A DNA stretch of 64,000 bases from Fontisphaera persica (GTDB lineage: Bacteria; Verrucomicrobiota; Verrucomicrobiia; Limisphaerales; Fontisphaeraceae), in the NCBI RefSeq assembly GCF_024832785.1, contig NZ_CP116615.1, positions 558,001 through 622,000 of the forward strand, written 5' to 3'. Below, piece after piece: positions 34,200 through 44,700 of this stretch (positions within the stretch are counted from its first letter, which is position 1; each line of letters begins with the position of its first letter). Both the position numbers and the translations under genes were made by a program. A model generated the notes under the pieces. That model did no database searches and had not been told where the DNA came from. It saw nothing but the letters and a program-made list of their open reading frames with translations.

Positions 34200-36209
34200 T
34201 TACCAGCCTTCGCGCACCCGGTAGAAGCGGCGGTTGGGGTTGAGATTCCAGTCCTCGATGATGATTGTGCCGGTTTGGTTCCAATCGGAGCGCAGGTTGT
34301 ACCATTGGAGAAAGTTCTCCGTGAATTCAACGGTATAGGGCATTTGGAGCTCCCCTTGAATTTCCAGACGAACATAGTTGCCAAAATGGCGGATTTTGCT
34401 CAGGGAGGGGCGTACGGGTTGGCCGGTGGTGGCAATGGGCAGTGTGGTATCGGCCACGAAGCCTACCACTCCCATAGCCCCGGGATAAGTCGTCGTATCC
34501 AACGTCACCACCTTGATAAAGCTGACCCAAGCCGTAAACTGGCGTCCTGGAGGCAACGTGCCGGCGGGGATTTGAATGCTGGTGGCCAGGCCATTGATGG
34601 CATTGGGGCCAAGCGGGTCGGGAGTGGAAAAGACAGTGTAATCCAGCCACTGATTCTGCAGCTCTATTTCGACCTGGATACGATCATTCGTGGTGGCTCC
34701 TGTGAACGGCTGCCATTGCAGGGTGAAGGGAGCTTGTGGGTTGATGGCCTGTGCCGCGGTATAATTGACGATTTGCGGGGCGCTGGGCAAAGCGGTGGCG
34801 GGCAGGGTCAGACTGAGCTGCCGCAGACCATCGTGGACGGTGTGGAGACGAAAGGTGTAAACGCCTGGGGGAAAAGCCGCATCGAGATTGGCCTGGGAGT
34901 TGGTGCCCAGGCCGCCTTCCCACTCTTCGCCCTCAAACACCAGGGGGAAACTATTGGGCCCCAAAAAGGTGGCATTGGTGACAGCGGCGGGCACGTTGGC
35001 GATGGCAAACGCGCCTATGACGAAAGGCAGCATATTGGTGGACGCAATGACGGTGGTGGGGTTGATTTGCTGGTAATTAGCTTGTTTATACATCACATAC
35101 GCCGCCACATCAGGTGAACGGGTGCTGTTGCCGGTGGTAAACTGACCTTGAATGGTGGGAAGGGCATTCCCCGCCAGGTCGCGGAATCCAGTCTGCCCCC
35201 GGGGGTTCAAGGTGTAGGAAACCGTGGTGTTGGCGGGCCATAGGCCACTGGCGGGAAAACAAAACAAGGCCGTACGATCGCTGCTCCATTGGTAATTCAT
35301 GGACAGCGCGGGATTCCATTGGATGGCATAAGTGGCCTGCATTGGCTCTGAAAATTTCAGAGCGAGGCCGGCATTAGGTGGGACATTCGCCTCCTGATTC
35401 CACGGCTCTTGGTCTTCCAGCCAGGGGGCCTGAGTATCCTGGGTCCCGGACGTGGTGAAGGATAATTGTGTTTCCCTCAAATAGCCGGCCACTGCCATGG
35501 CACCGGGATAACTGGTAACGTCCATGGCCACCGGCCGGAAAAACATCAGCATGACATTATAGATGCGGTTGGAGGAGAAGGTGTTGGCGGGAATGGTAAT
35601 GGAAGTGGCCGTGCCATTCAAGGCTCCGGGGCTGCCGGGTTCAGGGGTGCTGAACACCATGTCCCAGGTTTCAGAGTCTTCCACTTGCACCAGAATCAAA
35701 TCATTGGCGGTGCCTCCGGCCCAAGGGCTCCATTGGATGGTGAGCGGCTGCGAGGGAACCACTGCCTGGAGTGCATTGAAATTACTGACTTGGGGGATTG
35801 GGGGATAAGTGTTGCCGGAGAGATTCAAGGTAAAGGAGCGGTTGCCGTCGTTTCGGGTGGTCAGAGTGAGGACATAATTGCCACTGCCAAACGCGGCATC
35901 CATGTTGGCTTGGGAATTGAAGTCCATGCCAAATCTCAATTCGTTTCCATCGAGCACGAGGGAAAAATTTTGATTGGCTGGATTGCGCAAGTTGCCGGAG
36001 CTTAACGAATTCGGTGATGTCATGCTGGCAAACGCCCGGAAATTGGCAAAACGAGTGCCCGCCAGGGGCGTGACGGTGGAAGGCCCGGTTTGTTCATAAA
36101 ACAGGCCCTTGAAAATGACGCACAAACCGGCGTCGGCAGCCGTCAGCCTGGCTGTCATCAGACCCAAGGCAATCACCAGCCAGCCGCAACACAACCAGCT
36201 ATGCCTCAT
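34200..36209 (-). CDS. Secreted protein with duplicated beta domains, a Big_5-like domain and a shared C-terminal module
   Basis: 669 residues from the ATG at 36209, which opens a signal peptide (MRHSWLCCGWLVIALGL); an earlier in-frame ATG at 36260 is possible. Two copies of a ~230-residue unit (about residues 25-265 and 370-600) share DFNSQANMDAAFGSGNYVLTL / GTNSQANLDAAFPPGVYTFRL and DVTSYPGAMAVAGY / DTTTYPGAMGVVGF. A Big_5/SbsA-like domain lies between them (NVPPNAGLALKFSEPM, FRDLAGNALP). The last ~65 residues (YTVEFTENFLQWYNL ... RRFYRVREGW) match the ends of the two giants. Extracellular or surface role expected; function unknown. Confidence 0.75.
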   Translation of the reverse strand: MRHSWLCCGWLVIALGLMTARLTAADAGLCVIFKGLFYEQTGPSTVTPLAGTRFANFRAFASMTSPNSLSSGNLRNPANQNFSLVLDGNELRFGMDFNSQANMDAAFGSGNYVLTLTTRNDGNRSFTLNLSGNTYPPIPQVSNFNALQAVVPSQPLTIQWSPWAGGTANDLILVQVEDSETWDMVFSTPEPGSPGALNGTATSITIPANTFSSNRIYNVMLMFFRPVAMDVTSYPGAMAVAGYLRETQLSFTTSGTQDTQAPWLEDQEPWNQEANVPPNAGLALKFSEPMQATYAIQWNPALSMNYQWSSDRTALFCFPASGLWPANTTVSYTLNPRGQTGFRDLAGNALPTIQGQFTTGNSTRSPDVAAYVMYKQANYQQINPTTVIASTNMLPFVIGAFAIANVPAAVTNATFLGPNSFPLVFEGEEWEGGLGTNSQANLDAAFPPGVYTFRLHTVHDGLRQLSLTLPATALPSAPQIVNYTAAQAINPQAPFTLQWQPFTGATTNDRIQVEIELQNQWLDYTVFSTPDPLGPNAINGLATSIQIPAGTLPPGRQFTAWVSFIKVVTLDTTTYPGAMGVVGFVADTTLPIATTGQPVRPSLSKIRHFGNYVRLEIQGELQMPYTVEFTENFLQWYNLRSDWNQTGTIIIEDWNLNPNRRFYRVREGW

Positions 36210-36376
36210 GGCCGAACCCCTAAACCAAGAACTTGGGCGCACCAATTTTGCAGAAATCATAAAAGAATCAGTGTAACTTTCTCCAGCCATTTATAAACCA
36301 ACGGTTTGACGCATTCAAAGGAATTATGCGGCAGACAGACTTGGCATGAGGCCGTTTCCAGCGCAAAATCCATGGG

Positions 36377-37333
36377 GTGTCCGAGCGCTCGGAAACTTTT
36401 GTCATCGAAACCTCCCAACCCGGGGGGCGGTTGGATGTTTATCTGGCTGCCCGGTACCCGGCAGTATCGCGCGGCACGCTGCAACGGCTCATTGAGGAAG
36501 GATACATCCAAGTCAATGGCCAGCGCGCCAAACCTTCGCACAGCCCGCGGGCGGGGGAGGTGGTCTCCGTGCATTTTCCTGAGCCGCGGCCGTCCCACGT
36601 CTATCCGGAGGCCCTGCCGCTGGACATTCTCTTCGAGGACGAGCATCTGGTGGTGGTGAACAAAGCGCCGGGCATGGTCGTGCATCCCGGGCCGGGGAAT
36701 GAGGAGCATACGCTGGTGAACGCGCTGCTCCATCACTGCGCAGGCCGGCTGAGTGGCATCGCGGGCGTGGCGCGGCCGGGCATTGTGCACCGGCTGGACA
36801 AGGACACCAGCGGGTGCCTGGTGGTCGCGAAAAATGATGCGGCACACCTTGGGCTTTCGGCACAATTCTCCGGGCGGCAGGTGGCCAAGCTTTATCATGC
36901 CGTGGCCTGTGGTGAAATTCCGCGTGAGGGCGGCATCCTGCGCACGGCGATTGCCCGGCATCCCACCCATCGCAAACGCATGGCGGTGGTGGACGAAGAT
37001 GTGGGCCGCGAGGCGGTGACGGAATACCGCGTGCGCGAGCGTTTGCGCGGGGCCACGCTGGTTGAGGCGAGGATTCACACGGGACGCACGCATCAAATCC
37101 GTGTGCATTTTCAATATCTCGGCCATCCGCTGGCGGGTGATGCCACGTATGGCAAGCGGCCCACGGCGCGGCTGGCCGAGGCCACCGGCTACACGCCTCC
37201 GCGGGTATTGTTGCATGCGTGGGAATTGTCCTTTGTTCACCCGGTCACGGGTGGGCGGCTCACTTTTCACGCGCCCTGGCCGGAGGACTTTGCTGAAGCG
37301 GTGCAGGCCTTGGGGGGAACGAGCCGGTATTAG
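36377..37333 (+). CDS. RluA-family 23S rRNA/tRNA pseudouridine synthase
   Basis: 318 residues from a GTG at 36377. An S4 RNA-binding domain (~15-70, GRLDVYLAARYPAVSRGTLQRLIEEGYIQVNG) is followed by the catalytic domain with GIVHRLDKDTSGCLVVAKN, catalytic Asp at about D141, and RIHTGRTHQIRVHFQYLGHPLAGDATYG. S4 plus RluA core is the layout of RluD/RluC. Which uridine is modified cannot be decided from sequence. Divergent from the duplicated beta-domain protein and convergent with the UroD-like gene. Confidence 0.92.
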   Translation: MSERSETFVIETSQPGGRLDVYLAARYPAVSRGTLQRLIEEGYIQVNGQRAKPSHSPRAGEVVSVHFPEPRPSHVYPEALPLDILFEDEHLVVVNKAPGMVVHPGPGNEEHTLVNALLHHCAGRLSGIAGVARPGIVHRLDKDTSGCLVVAKNDAAHLGLSAQFSGRQVAKLYHAVACGEIPREGGILRTAIARHPTHRKRMAVVDEDVGREAVTEYRVRERLRGATLVEARIHTGRTHQIRVHFQYLGHPLAGDATYGKRPTARLAEATGYTPPRVLLHAWELSFVHPVTGGRLTFHAPWPEDFAEAVQALGGTSRY

Positions 37334-37375
37334 GCCATGGCGCGTGCGCTCGTGGAACTGCATCGCCGCGCCCGG

Positions 37376-38365
37376 TCAAGGGGCTTCGTCCACCGCCTTG
37401 AAAAAGGCGTCCAGATTGGCCAGGGGAGCGCGGGCGGGCACGTCGCAGCCGGAGGAGATGACAAAATTTCTGTGGCCTTGAGTGGCGGCCAGTAATTTGC
37501 GCGTCTGCTGCTCAACCTCCGCGGGGCTGGACTGCACAAAAACGCCGGTGGGGTCCAGGTTGCCACAAATCACCACGCTGGCAGGGGCTTGAGTTAAGGC
37601 GGCCGGAATATCCATAGGCGCACCGAAATGAAAGGTTTGCACTCCCGTTGCCAACAGCACAGGCAAATGCATCAACTTGGCGGCGCAATTATGATAAATC
37701 AGGGCAAATGAGGCAGTGGGCAGCGCCTCCACCAATTGCCGGATGTAGGCACAGGAAAACTCCTGCATCATGCGGGGTGAGAGCAGACCGGCTGCTGGTT
37801 CAGCCATGATGACCCCATCGGCGCCTTGGGAGTGAAAGGCGCGCAAGTAGGAGCGCAAAAAGTCGGTGCTCTTTTGCAACAAAGTGTGCATCAGTTCAGG
37901 CTCGGTGACGGTAAGTTCCATCGCCTCACTCACTCCGGCCAGGCGTGCGGCGAGGGAAAAGGGGCCTATGCATCCCCCAAAAACCAGGTATTGAGGGTAA
38001 TGCCGGCGCAGGCGGGCCACCGTCTCCAGATAAACGGAGGTGCGTTTGGCTCCGGGCTTGGGAACCTCCAGTGCCTGCGCCTCGGCCAGCGAGGTGACCA
38101 GACGTCCGGTGACCGAGGGCACTTCCTCTTCAGCTTCATGCAGGGTGCAGCCAAACGCCTCGGCTTCCGCGCTCAAGTCCATGGCCGAGAGCACCAAAGG
38201 CGTATGGTAACGGAGGTGTAGGGCGGTTTGGGCCTGGAATTGAATTTCCGGGTTGTGGGTAACGTCGCTGACTTTGGCATGGGTCAGGGCGATGCCGGGG
38301 TACACCGCGATGGGCATGGCGAGCCGCCGCGGGGCGCTGAGGACGTACTGATTGAAGCATTGCAT
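37376..38365 (-). CDS. UroD/MtaA-family protein (methylcobalamin:CoM methyltransferase-like)
   Basis: 329 residues. TIM-barrel UroD superfamily layout: VFGGCIGPFSLAARLAGV, GADGVIMAEPAAGLLSPRMM, FALIYHNCAAKLMHLPVL, TFHFGAPMDIPAAL, VICGNLDPTGVFVQSSP and FVISSGCDVPARAPLANLDAFF. The H-N-C (in YHNCAA) and the cysteine in SSGCDVP match the HxC...C zinc ligands of MtaA/CmuA methyltransferases, whereas uroporphyrinogen decarboxylases lack them. It may therefore transfer a methyl group to or from a corrinoid. No corrinoid protein gene is adjacent. Confidence 0.78.
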   Translation of the reverse strand: MQCFNQYVLSAPRRLAMPIAVYPGIALTHAKVSDVTHNPEIQFQAQTALHLRYHTPLVLSAMDLSAEAEAFGCTLHEAEEEVPSVTGRLVTSLAEAQALEVPKPGAKRTSVYLETVARLRRHYPQYLVFGGCIGPFSLAARLAGVSEAMELTVTEPELMHTLLQKSTDFLRSYLRAFHSQGADGVIMAEPAAGLLSPRMMQEFSCAYIRQLVEALPTASFALIYHNCAAKLMHLPVLLATGVQTFHFGAPMDIPAALTQAPASVVICGNLDPTGVFVQSSPAEVEQQTRKLLAATQGHRNFVISSGCDVPARAPLANLDAFFKAVDEAP

Positions 38366-38527
38366 GGCGGGGAATCTACGAGGTTAACCACGGAGTGTCT
38401 ATAACCTTCCTGCGTTGTTCACAAAGCCAATAAGGAATTGCTTTGGATGTTGTTAAGTTATTATTCATCAAAGAATTAGCACTATAAATGTATGGTCATA
38501 CCAAGCTGTCTGTTTTTACTTAAAATA

Positions 38528-38580
38528 CGCAAAATGGTGAAATTATTTCGCAAAATGGTGTTGATTTTCCGCTCAAAATG
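38528..38580 (+). repeat. 21-bp-spaced direct repeats upstream of the giant gene
   Basis: CGCAAAATGGTG occurs perfectly at 38528-38539 and 38549-38560, exactly 21 bp apart (two helical turns). A weaker third copy, CGCTCAAAATG, begins at 38570, again 21 bp on. Same-face spacing suggests cooperative binding of a regulator. Confidence 0.55.
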
Positions 38581-38601
38581 ATTACTTAATTAAGTTAAAT
38601 A

Positions 38602-38672
38602 TTGTTCCACCGGGCAGCCAAGCCAAGTGGAGGCTTGGATTCGCATCGCCGATGCTGAACGCGGTGGGACAA
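38602..38672 (+). ncRNA. Candidate structured 5'-UTR RNA (three-way junction)
   Basis: The outer helix pairs 38602-38612 with 38662-38672: 11 bp, all Watson-Crick except one G-U. Inside are two hairpins: 38618-38624 with 38632-38638 (CCAAGCC/GGCTTGG, 7-nt loop) and 38643-38647 with 38651-38655 (GCATC/GATGC, 3-nt loop). Single-stranded linkers at the junction are 5, 4 and 6 nt. The element ends 36 nt before the ATG of the giant gene. It does not match the conserved cores of hammerhead ribozymes or c-di-GMP-I riboswitches that I know. Function is unknown; a cis-regulatory RNA is a reasonable reading, a REP-like repeat is the alternative. Confidence 0.45.
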
Positions 38673-38708
38673 CGCAGTATTAGCAACCAACATCAATAAT
38701 TGCAGCCC

Positions 38709-41700
38709 ATGAAATCTGCGCGCTTGTCGTTCATTCCCACCTTGACCGGGCTTTGTCTGGCAGTGCTTTGGATGGCCGTCATGCCGGCTCAAGCCTACTA
38801 CAATTTTCTCCTGCACCAATATAATTTTGAAGAAGCACCCAGCAGCACGATGGCCAATGACATTCTCAGCGGCGCCAATGGCTTGTTGCTCAATGGCACC
38901 GCTTTCAATGGTAGCGGCCAGTTGCTGCTCAACGATGGCGTGGCGGTCACCACGGCCCATGTGGCCCTGCCGGGCGGGTTGTTGAGCCAGTTGACCAATG
39001 TCACCGTGGAGGCCTGGGTGTATTGGACGGGTGGCGGCAACTGGCAGCGGATTTTCGACTTCGGCACAAGCACCGGCACGGCGGGGCGCCATTATTTTCA
39101 GCTCACCCCCAATGCGAATGGTCAACGGCTGCGGTTTGTGGTCAGCACCAATGGCAATGCCACTGGCGCCGAGCGCATGGTGGAGGCGCCCATGTTGCTG
39201 CCGATGAATCAATGGGCGCACGTGGCGGTGAGTTACAACTATGAGGCGCGCGTGGCGACCTTGTACTTGAATGGCCAGCGGGTGGGGTATGGCGTGGCGG
39301 ACATTCCCCTGAGCGCCATCGAGCACACCAACGCCTGGCTCGGGCGCTCACAGTATTCGGCCGATGCCTATTTCCTGGGCCGGATGGAAGATTTCCGCAT
39401 TCACGCGGCGGCGCTGCGCGCACCGGAAATTGCCGCCAGTTACGCCAACGGGCCACTGTCGGATGATGTGGATCCGGGGGCGTTGCAAGGGGTGCGCATC
39501 CAGGCGCCCACTTTGTATGCCTGGAGCAGCGCCCCGTTAAGGGTGCTGGCGGATTTTTCGGCGGTTACCAACGTGGATGTGACGGTGAACGAAGGGGTGC
39601 AGTACGTCTCCAGCAATCCCTCGGTCATCACCGTGAACAGCAATGGCGTGGTGGAGGCTCTGCGCGTTGGCTCGGCCACCATTTCGGCCACCTATGGCAC
39701 CATGACGGCGTCGGTGGTGATGGAGGCGTTGAATCCGGACCAGGCGGTGTTGCGGCATCGTTACAGTTTCAATGAAAGCGAAGGCACAACGGTATTGGAT
39801 TTGGTGGGCGGGGCGCACGGCATCGTGACCAATTTTTACAACAACAATGGTGGCGTCATCACCAATTTCTGGCGGGAAAGCGGCCGGCTGGTGTTGGCGC
39901 AGGCGGGGACCAATGCGGCGTATGTGGATTTGCCCAATGGGTTGATTTCAGGTTTCAGCGCGGTGACCTTGGAAATGTGGGTGGTGGCCAGCAATGCGCC
40001 GAGCTGGGCGCGGGTGTTTGACTTTGGCATGAGCACTGGCGGGGAGGGCGCCAGCGGCACGGGCACCAACTACTTGTTCCTGGCTCCACAAAACCCCATT
40101 CGTTTCGAGAGCAAGCAGGTGGACGGCAACCCCAATATGGTGGTGGTGGGGGACATGGCATTCCCGGCCAATCGGCTGGTGCACGTGGTATGCACCTACA
40201 ATTACGCGCAGGGTCAGGCCCGGCTCTACGTGGACGGGCGGCTGGTGGGTTGGGGGGTGCCCGCCATGCCGTTGAGCGCGCTGGTGGATTTGAATGTGTG
40301 GCTGGGGCGTTCGCAATACGCGGTAGACCCGGCTTTTGTGGGAGCTTTTGAGGAATTTCGCATCTACGAAGGCACCCTCTCGCATGGGGATGTGGCGGCC
40401 AATTATGCGGCTGGACCGGAGATGCCTGCCACCGGCGGGCAGGAGACGGGGCTGGCGCTGGATGTTGGAGAGACCATGTATGACCAGCAGCAGGCCCGGG
40501 CGCTGTTAACCTACGACAATGCGGCCAATGTGGACATCACCCGCGCCCCCGGCGTGGTCTTTACCTCGGACAATCCGGCGGTGCTGCGCGTGGGGGCCAA
40601 TGGCCTGTTGTTGGGCCAGCGCAACGGCACCGCCACGGTGACGGTGAGTTATCATGGTTTTACGGCGTCCCGCACCGTCACAGTGCAAATGGGCGGCGCG
40701 CCGCTGGTGCATCGCTATGCCTTTAACGCCCTCAGCGGCACCCTGGCGGAGGATTGCATTGGCAATGCCCATGGCGCACTGCTGGGAGGGGCTGCTTTGA
40801 CCGCCAACGGCGCCGTATCCCTGAATGGTTCCTCGGCTTACGTGGATTTGCCCAACGGCATCATTTCCCGGCTGAACGACGCCACCTTCGAGGCATGGGT
40901 GATTTGGAATGGAGGCAGCAACTGGCAGCGCATCTTCGACTTTGGCAGCAACGTCAACGGCGAAGACAAGCAGGGGACGGGCGTGAATTACATCTTCTTG
41001 TCGCCGCGCTCGGGCTTGACAGACACCCCGGCGGTGTTTGGGGGACGCTGGCTGGGGGTGCCGGTGGATATGACCATTCGGGCTCCTGCCATTCCCACGG
41101 GGGTGCCCGTGCACATGGCCTGCACTTTTGACTGGAGCCGGAAGGTGGCCCGGCTGTTCATCAACGGCCAGTATGTGGGATTTGAAATCCCGGCGCGGCC
41201 ATTGTCGAGCATTGATGATTTCAACAACTGGCTGGGGCGTTCCCAATTTGCCGACCCTTTCCTTAACGGTCAGATTTTGGATTTCCGTATTTATAACACC
41301 AGCTTGCGCGCGCCGGAAATTGCGGCGAATGCCGCCGCCGGGCCGAATGTGGGGGTGTTGCAAAATCCCGGGGCCTTGACGGCGTTGCGGTTGAGTGTGT
41401 CCACCAACGTGTTGGTGGCGTGGCAGGTAGGACAGCTCACGGCGCGGGCGGATTTTCAAAATGCCATGGATGTGAACGTAACGGTGGGGGATGGGGTGGT
41501 TTATACGTCCAGTGACCCGACGGTGGCGGTGGTCAGTGATTTGGGCCGCATCCAAACTCTGGCTGCTGGCACGACAACCATCACGGCGCAATATCCCGGC
41601 AGCGAGGTGACTGCCTCGGTGACCATTACGGTGGTGGCGGCGCCCACGCCGGTTGCCGCGGGAACCTTGTATGTGGATTTGCGTGCCACCAATGTTTCGG

Positions 41701-44700
41701 CGCTGAGTACCAACTGGATCAACGAGGGCACCCTGGGCCACTTCACGCGCCAGGGCACGGCGACGATTGAAACGCCGGCAGGCACGGCCTTCCCGGGTGT
41801 CTTTTTCAATGGCTCGCTGGCCTATGTAGGGCCGGCGGCAGGGAGTGATTTGGCAGGCAATAGCGACCGCAGCATTGAAGTCTGGGTGCTGAATCCTGCG
41901 ATTGCCACGGAGGAAACGTTGGTCTCGATGGGGGCCCGCAGTCTGGGGGATCGGCAAAATGCGTCGTTCAACTATGGGAGCAGCACCGGCGCCAGTGGTT
42001 ATGGCGCCATCGGCTTCTGGGGAGCGGCCAATGATGTGGGGTGGCCAGATGCTGCCAGTATTCCTGCGGCCGGCCAGTGGCATCATATTGTTTATACCTA
42101 CAATGGCTCACGGCTGGCGACGGTTTATGTGGACGGACGCTTCGTGACGTCCAAGACCATCGGGGGCGATTTGGCCACGGACCCAAATCGCACGGTGAAC
42201 ATTGGAGCGCAGCGTTCCGGCTCGTCGGTGAACCAGCTTTATTTTAGTGGTTACATCAATGCCGTACGGGTGCACGGTGGACTGCTCACGGCCGACCAGG
42301 TGCTTACCAATTATCTGGCCGGTCCGGTGCGGCCAGCCGTCAGTGTTACGGCTCTGGCCGCCTTCAACATTCGCACCAATGCGGCGGACTTGCGCGGGCA
42401 GCTTTTGGGCATGACAGCCCCCAGTGCGGTCTCTGTCTATTATGGGCGGACTGATGGAGGGACTAATAAACAAGCATGGGAAGGCGTGGCGGACCTGGGG
42501 GTTATTCCGTGGGGCAACTTTGTGGCGCCGGTGAGCGGGCTGACGCCAGGCAGCCGTTATTACTTCCGCGCCTATGGCAGCAACAGCGTGGGGGAGGCGT
42601 GGTCCTCGGCGGCCACCTTCGTCACTTACGGCCCGGCATGGGTGGAAAACACGCGGCTGAAGACGCTTACCCCGGCTTATGCGCATGTGGCGGGCCGGCT
42701 GGTGGCCACCAATGGGTTGCCGACGGAAGCCCGCTTGTACTGGGGCGCCGTGGATGGCGGCACCAATGCTGAGGCGTGGTCCAATGTGGTGAATCTGGGT
42801 TTGCAACCGGCTGGGGAACTGGTGGTGAAAATTGCCGGCTTGCAGGCAGGCACGACTTATTATTATCGCTGGTCAGCCGTGAATGAAGGAGGGCAGTCTT
42901 GGGCGCCGGAGACGGCCAGTTTCACGCCGCGCGCGTTTCAGCCGCTGGGTTATGCCTACGTGATGCGGCACACGCTGGCTGGTTACAACCGTGGCACCAT
43001 CCTGACGAATTTCCCGGTGTTAATCCGGCTGAACGAAAGCATCCCGGGTTTCCAGTACAGCCAATTCCTGTCGGGGTCTTCTGACCTGCGCTTTACCGAG
43101 CCGAATGGCGGTGAACTGAATTACGAGATTGAGAGCTGGAATCCGGCCGGAGACTCGTTTGTGTGGGTGCAGGTGCCGGAGCTGGCGGCTGGGGCTTACA
43201 TTGACATGTATTGGGGCAAGGCGGGAGTTTCCTCGCCGGCTTACACCACCAATGGGGCGACCTGGAATGACGGTTTTGCCGGGGTATGGCACATGACCAA
43301 CGCGGTAGTCCGCGACTCAACGCCCAACGGCTACCATGCCAATTTTGTCAACAACCCACAAAACGTCACCAATACGGCAGGCATCATAGGACCGGCTCAG
43401 GAATACGCGGGCACGGCCAACAGCTACACCGCGGTGGGGGTGATTAATTTCACCAACCTGACGTTGTCCGCCTGGGTCTGGTGTGCCGATGCGAGCCGCG
43501 ACGGCATGTTCATGTGCAAGGACGGCACGCCGGCACTGAATTATGGTGACCTGTATTTCTGGCAGCAGGGCGCGAATTTGCGCATGGAAGTCTATAACTG
43601 GGGCGGCGATGTGCAAATCCCGCTGGCCAATGCGGGCGGCCCCGGACAGTGGATTCATCTGGCGGCCACGATTCATGGCATACGCCATGAAATCTACACC
43701 AATGGCGCCCTGGCCGGGGTGTGGTACAAGGCCGGGCCGGGGGTCAACAACAACCAGTTCCAACTGGCTGGCTCCATGAAGCAGTCCGGACGTCATCACA
43801 AGGGCAAACTCGATGAAATGCGTGCCGAATGGGTGGCGCGTCCAGCGGATTGGATTTGGGCCTGCTACCAGAACCAATTGGCTCCCAGCCAGTTTGTACA
43901 GGCCGGGGCGGTGGTGGTGCGCCCCTTGCCGTTGACCTTCGCCTCACCAGCGGTTCGGGACATCACACCCACCACGGCCAGCGCCACGGTTCGGGTATTG
44001 TCGGATGGCGGCAATGGGGTGACAAGTTGGGGGGTGGCCTGGGGGGTGACCCCGCAGCCGACCGATAACTACGCTTTTGCCGTGGGCATGACCAATGCGC
44101 CGTTTGAAGCGGCGTTTAATTTGACCAATCTACAGCCCGGCACCCGTTATTTTGTGCGCGGCTTTGCCAGTAACGCCGTGGAGGGCGTGGTAGCTTCGGT
44201 GGACAGCGAATTCTACACCGAGCCGCTGCCGGCGGAACAGGTGGTCTTCAGCGAGGTGCGCAATCGGTCCATGACCGTGGGCTGGACGCCGGGTGTGGGA
44301 AGCAGCCGCTCGGTGGTGTTGATGCGTGAAGGCGCGCCGGTGACGGCACAGCCCGCCGACGGCGTGGCCTACGCGGCCAATCCCATATTTGGACGCGGCA
44401 CGCCCATGCCGGATGGTTCCTATGTGGTGTATGACGGCACCGGCAGCACGGTGACCGTGACGGATTTGAACAAGAACACCACCTATTATGTGGCCGTCTT
44501 TGCGGCTGCCGGCGAGGGGGCACTGCTGAATTATCAAATTGCCCTACCCGCCGAAGGCGCGCAAACCACCGCCAATGAGGCGCTGCTCGAAGTGGCCGGC
44601 GAGCTGTTGATTGATTTGAATGTCAGTCGCGGTTTGCAAGGCAATGCGGCGGGTCAGGTGACGAACTGGTTGAACTATGGCACGGCGGGAGGCGCGTTCA

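Larger units (their letters stand above)
38366..38708 (+). promoter_or_regulatory. AT-rich 5' region of the first giant gene
   Basis: A 343-bp gap. About 38395-38600 is far more A/T-rich than its surroundings and holds direct repeats (38528-38560, with a partial third copy at 38570) and a 12-bp palindrome ACTTAATTAAGT (38584-38595). TATAAA at 38483-38488 is a possible -10, but no matching -35 is convincing. The last ~110 bp return to normal composition and contain a three-way-junction structure (38602-38672). No coding potential seen. The UroD-like gene is divergent and its promoter must lie here too. Confidence 0.6.

Noticed and set aside
36300-36340. Sigma-70 promoter TTGACG before the pseudouridine synthase
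   Set aside because: No acceptable -10 box lies 16-18 bp downstream.
38602-38672. Hammerhead ribozyme or c-di-GMP-I riboswitch
   Set aside because: Three-way shape is present but the CUGAUGA/GAAA hammerhead core and the conserved c-di-GMP-I junction sequences are not.
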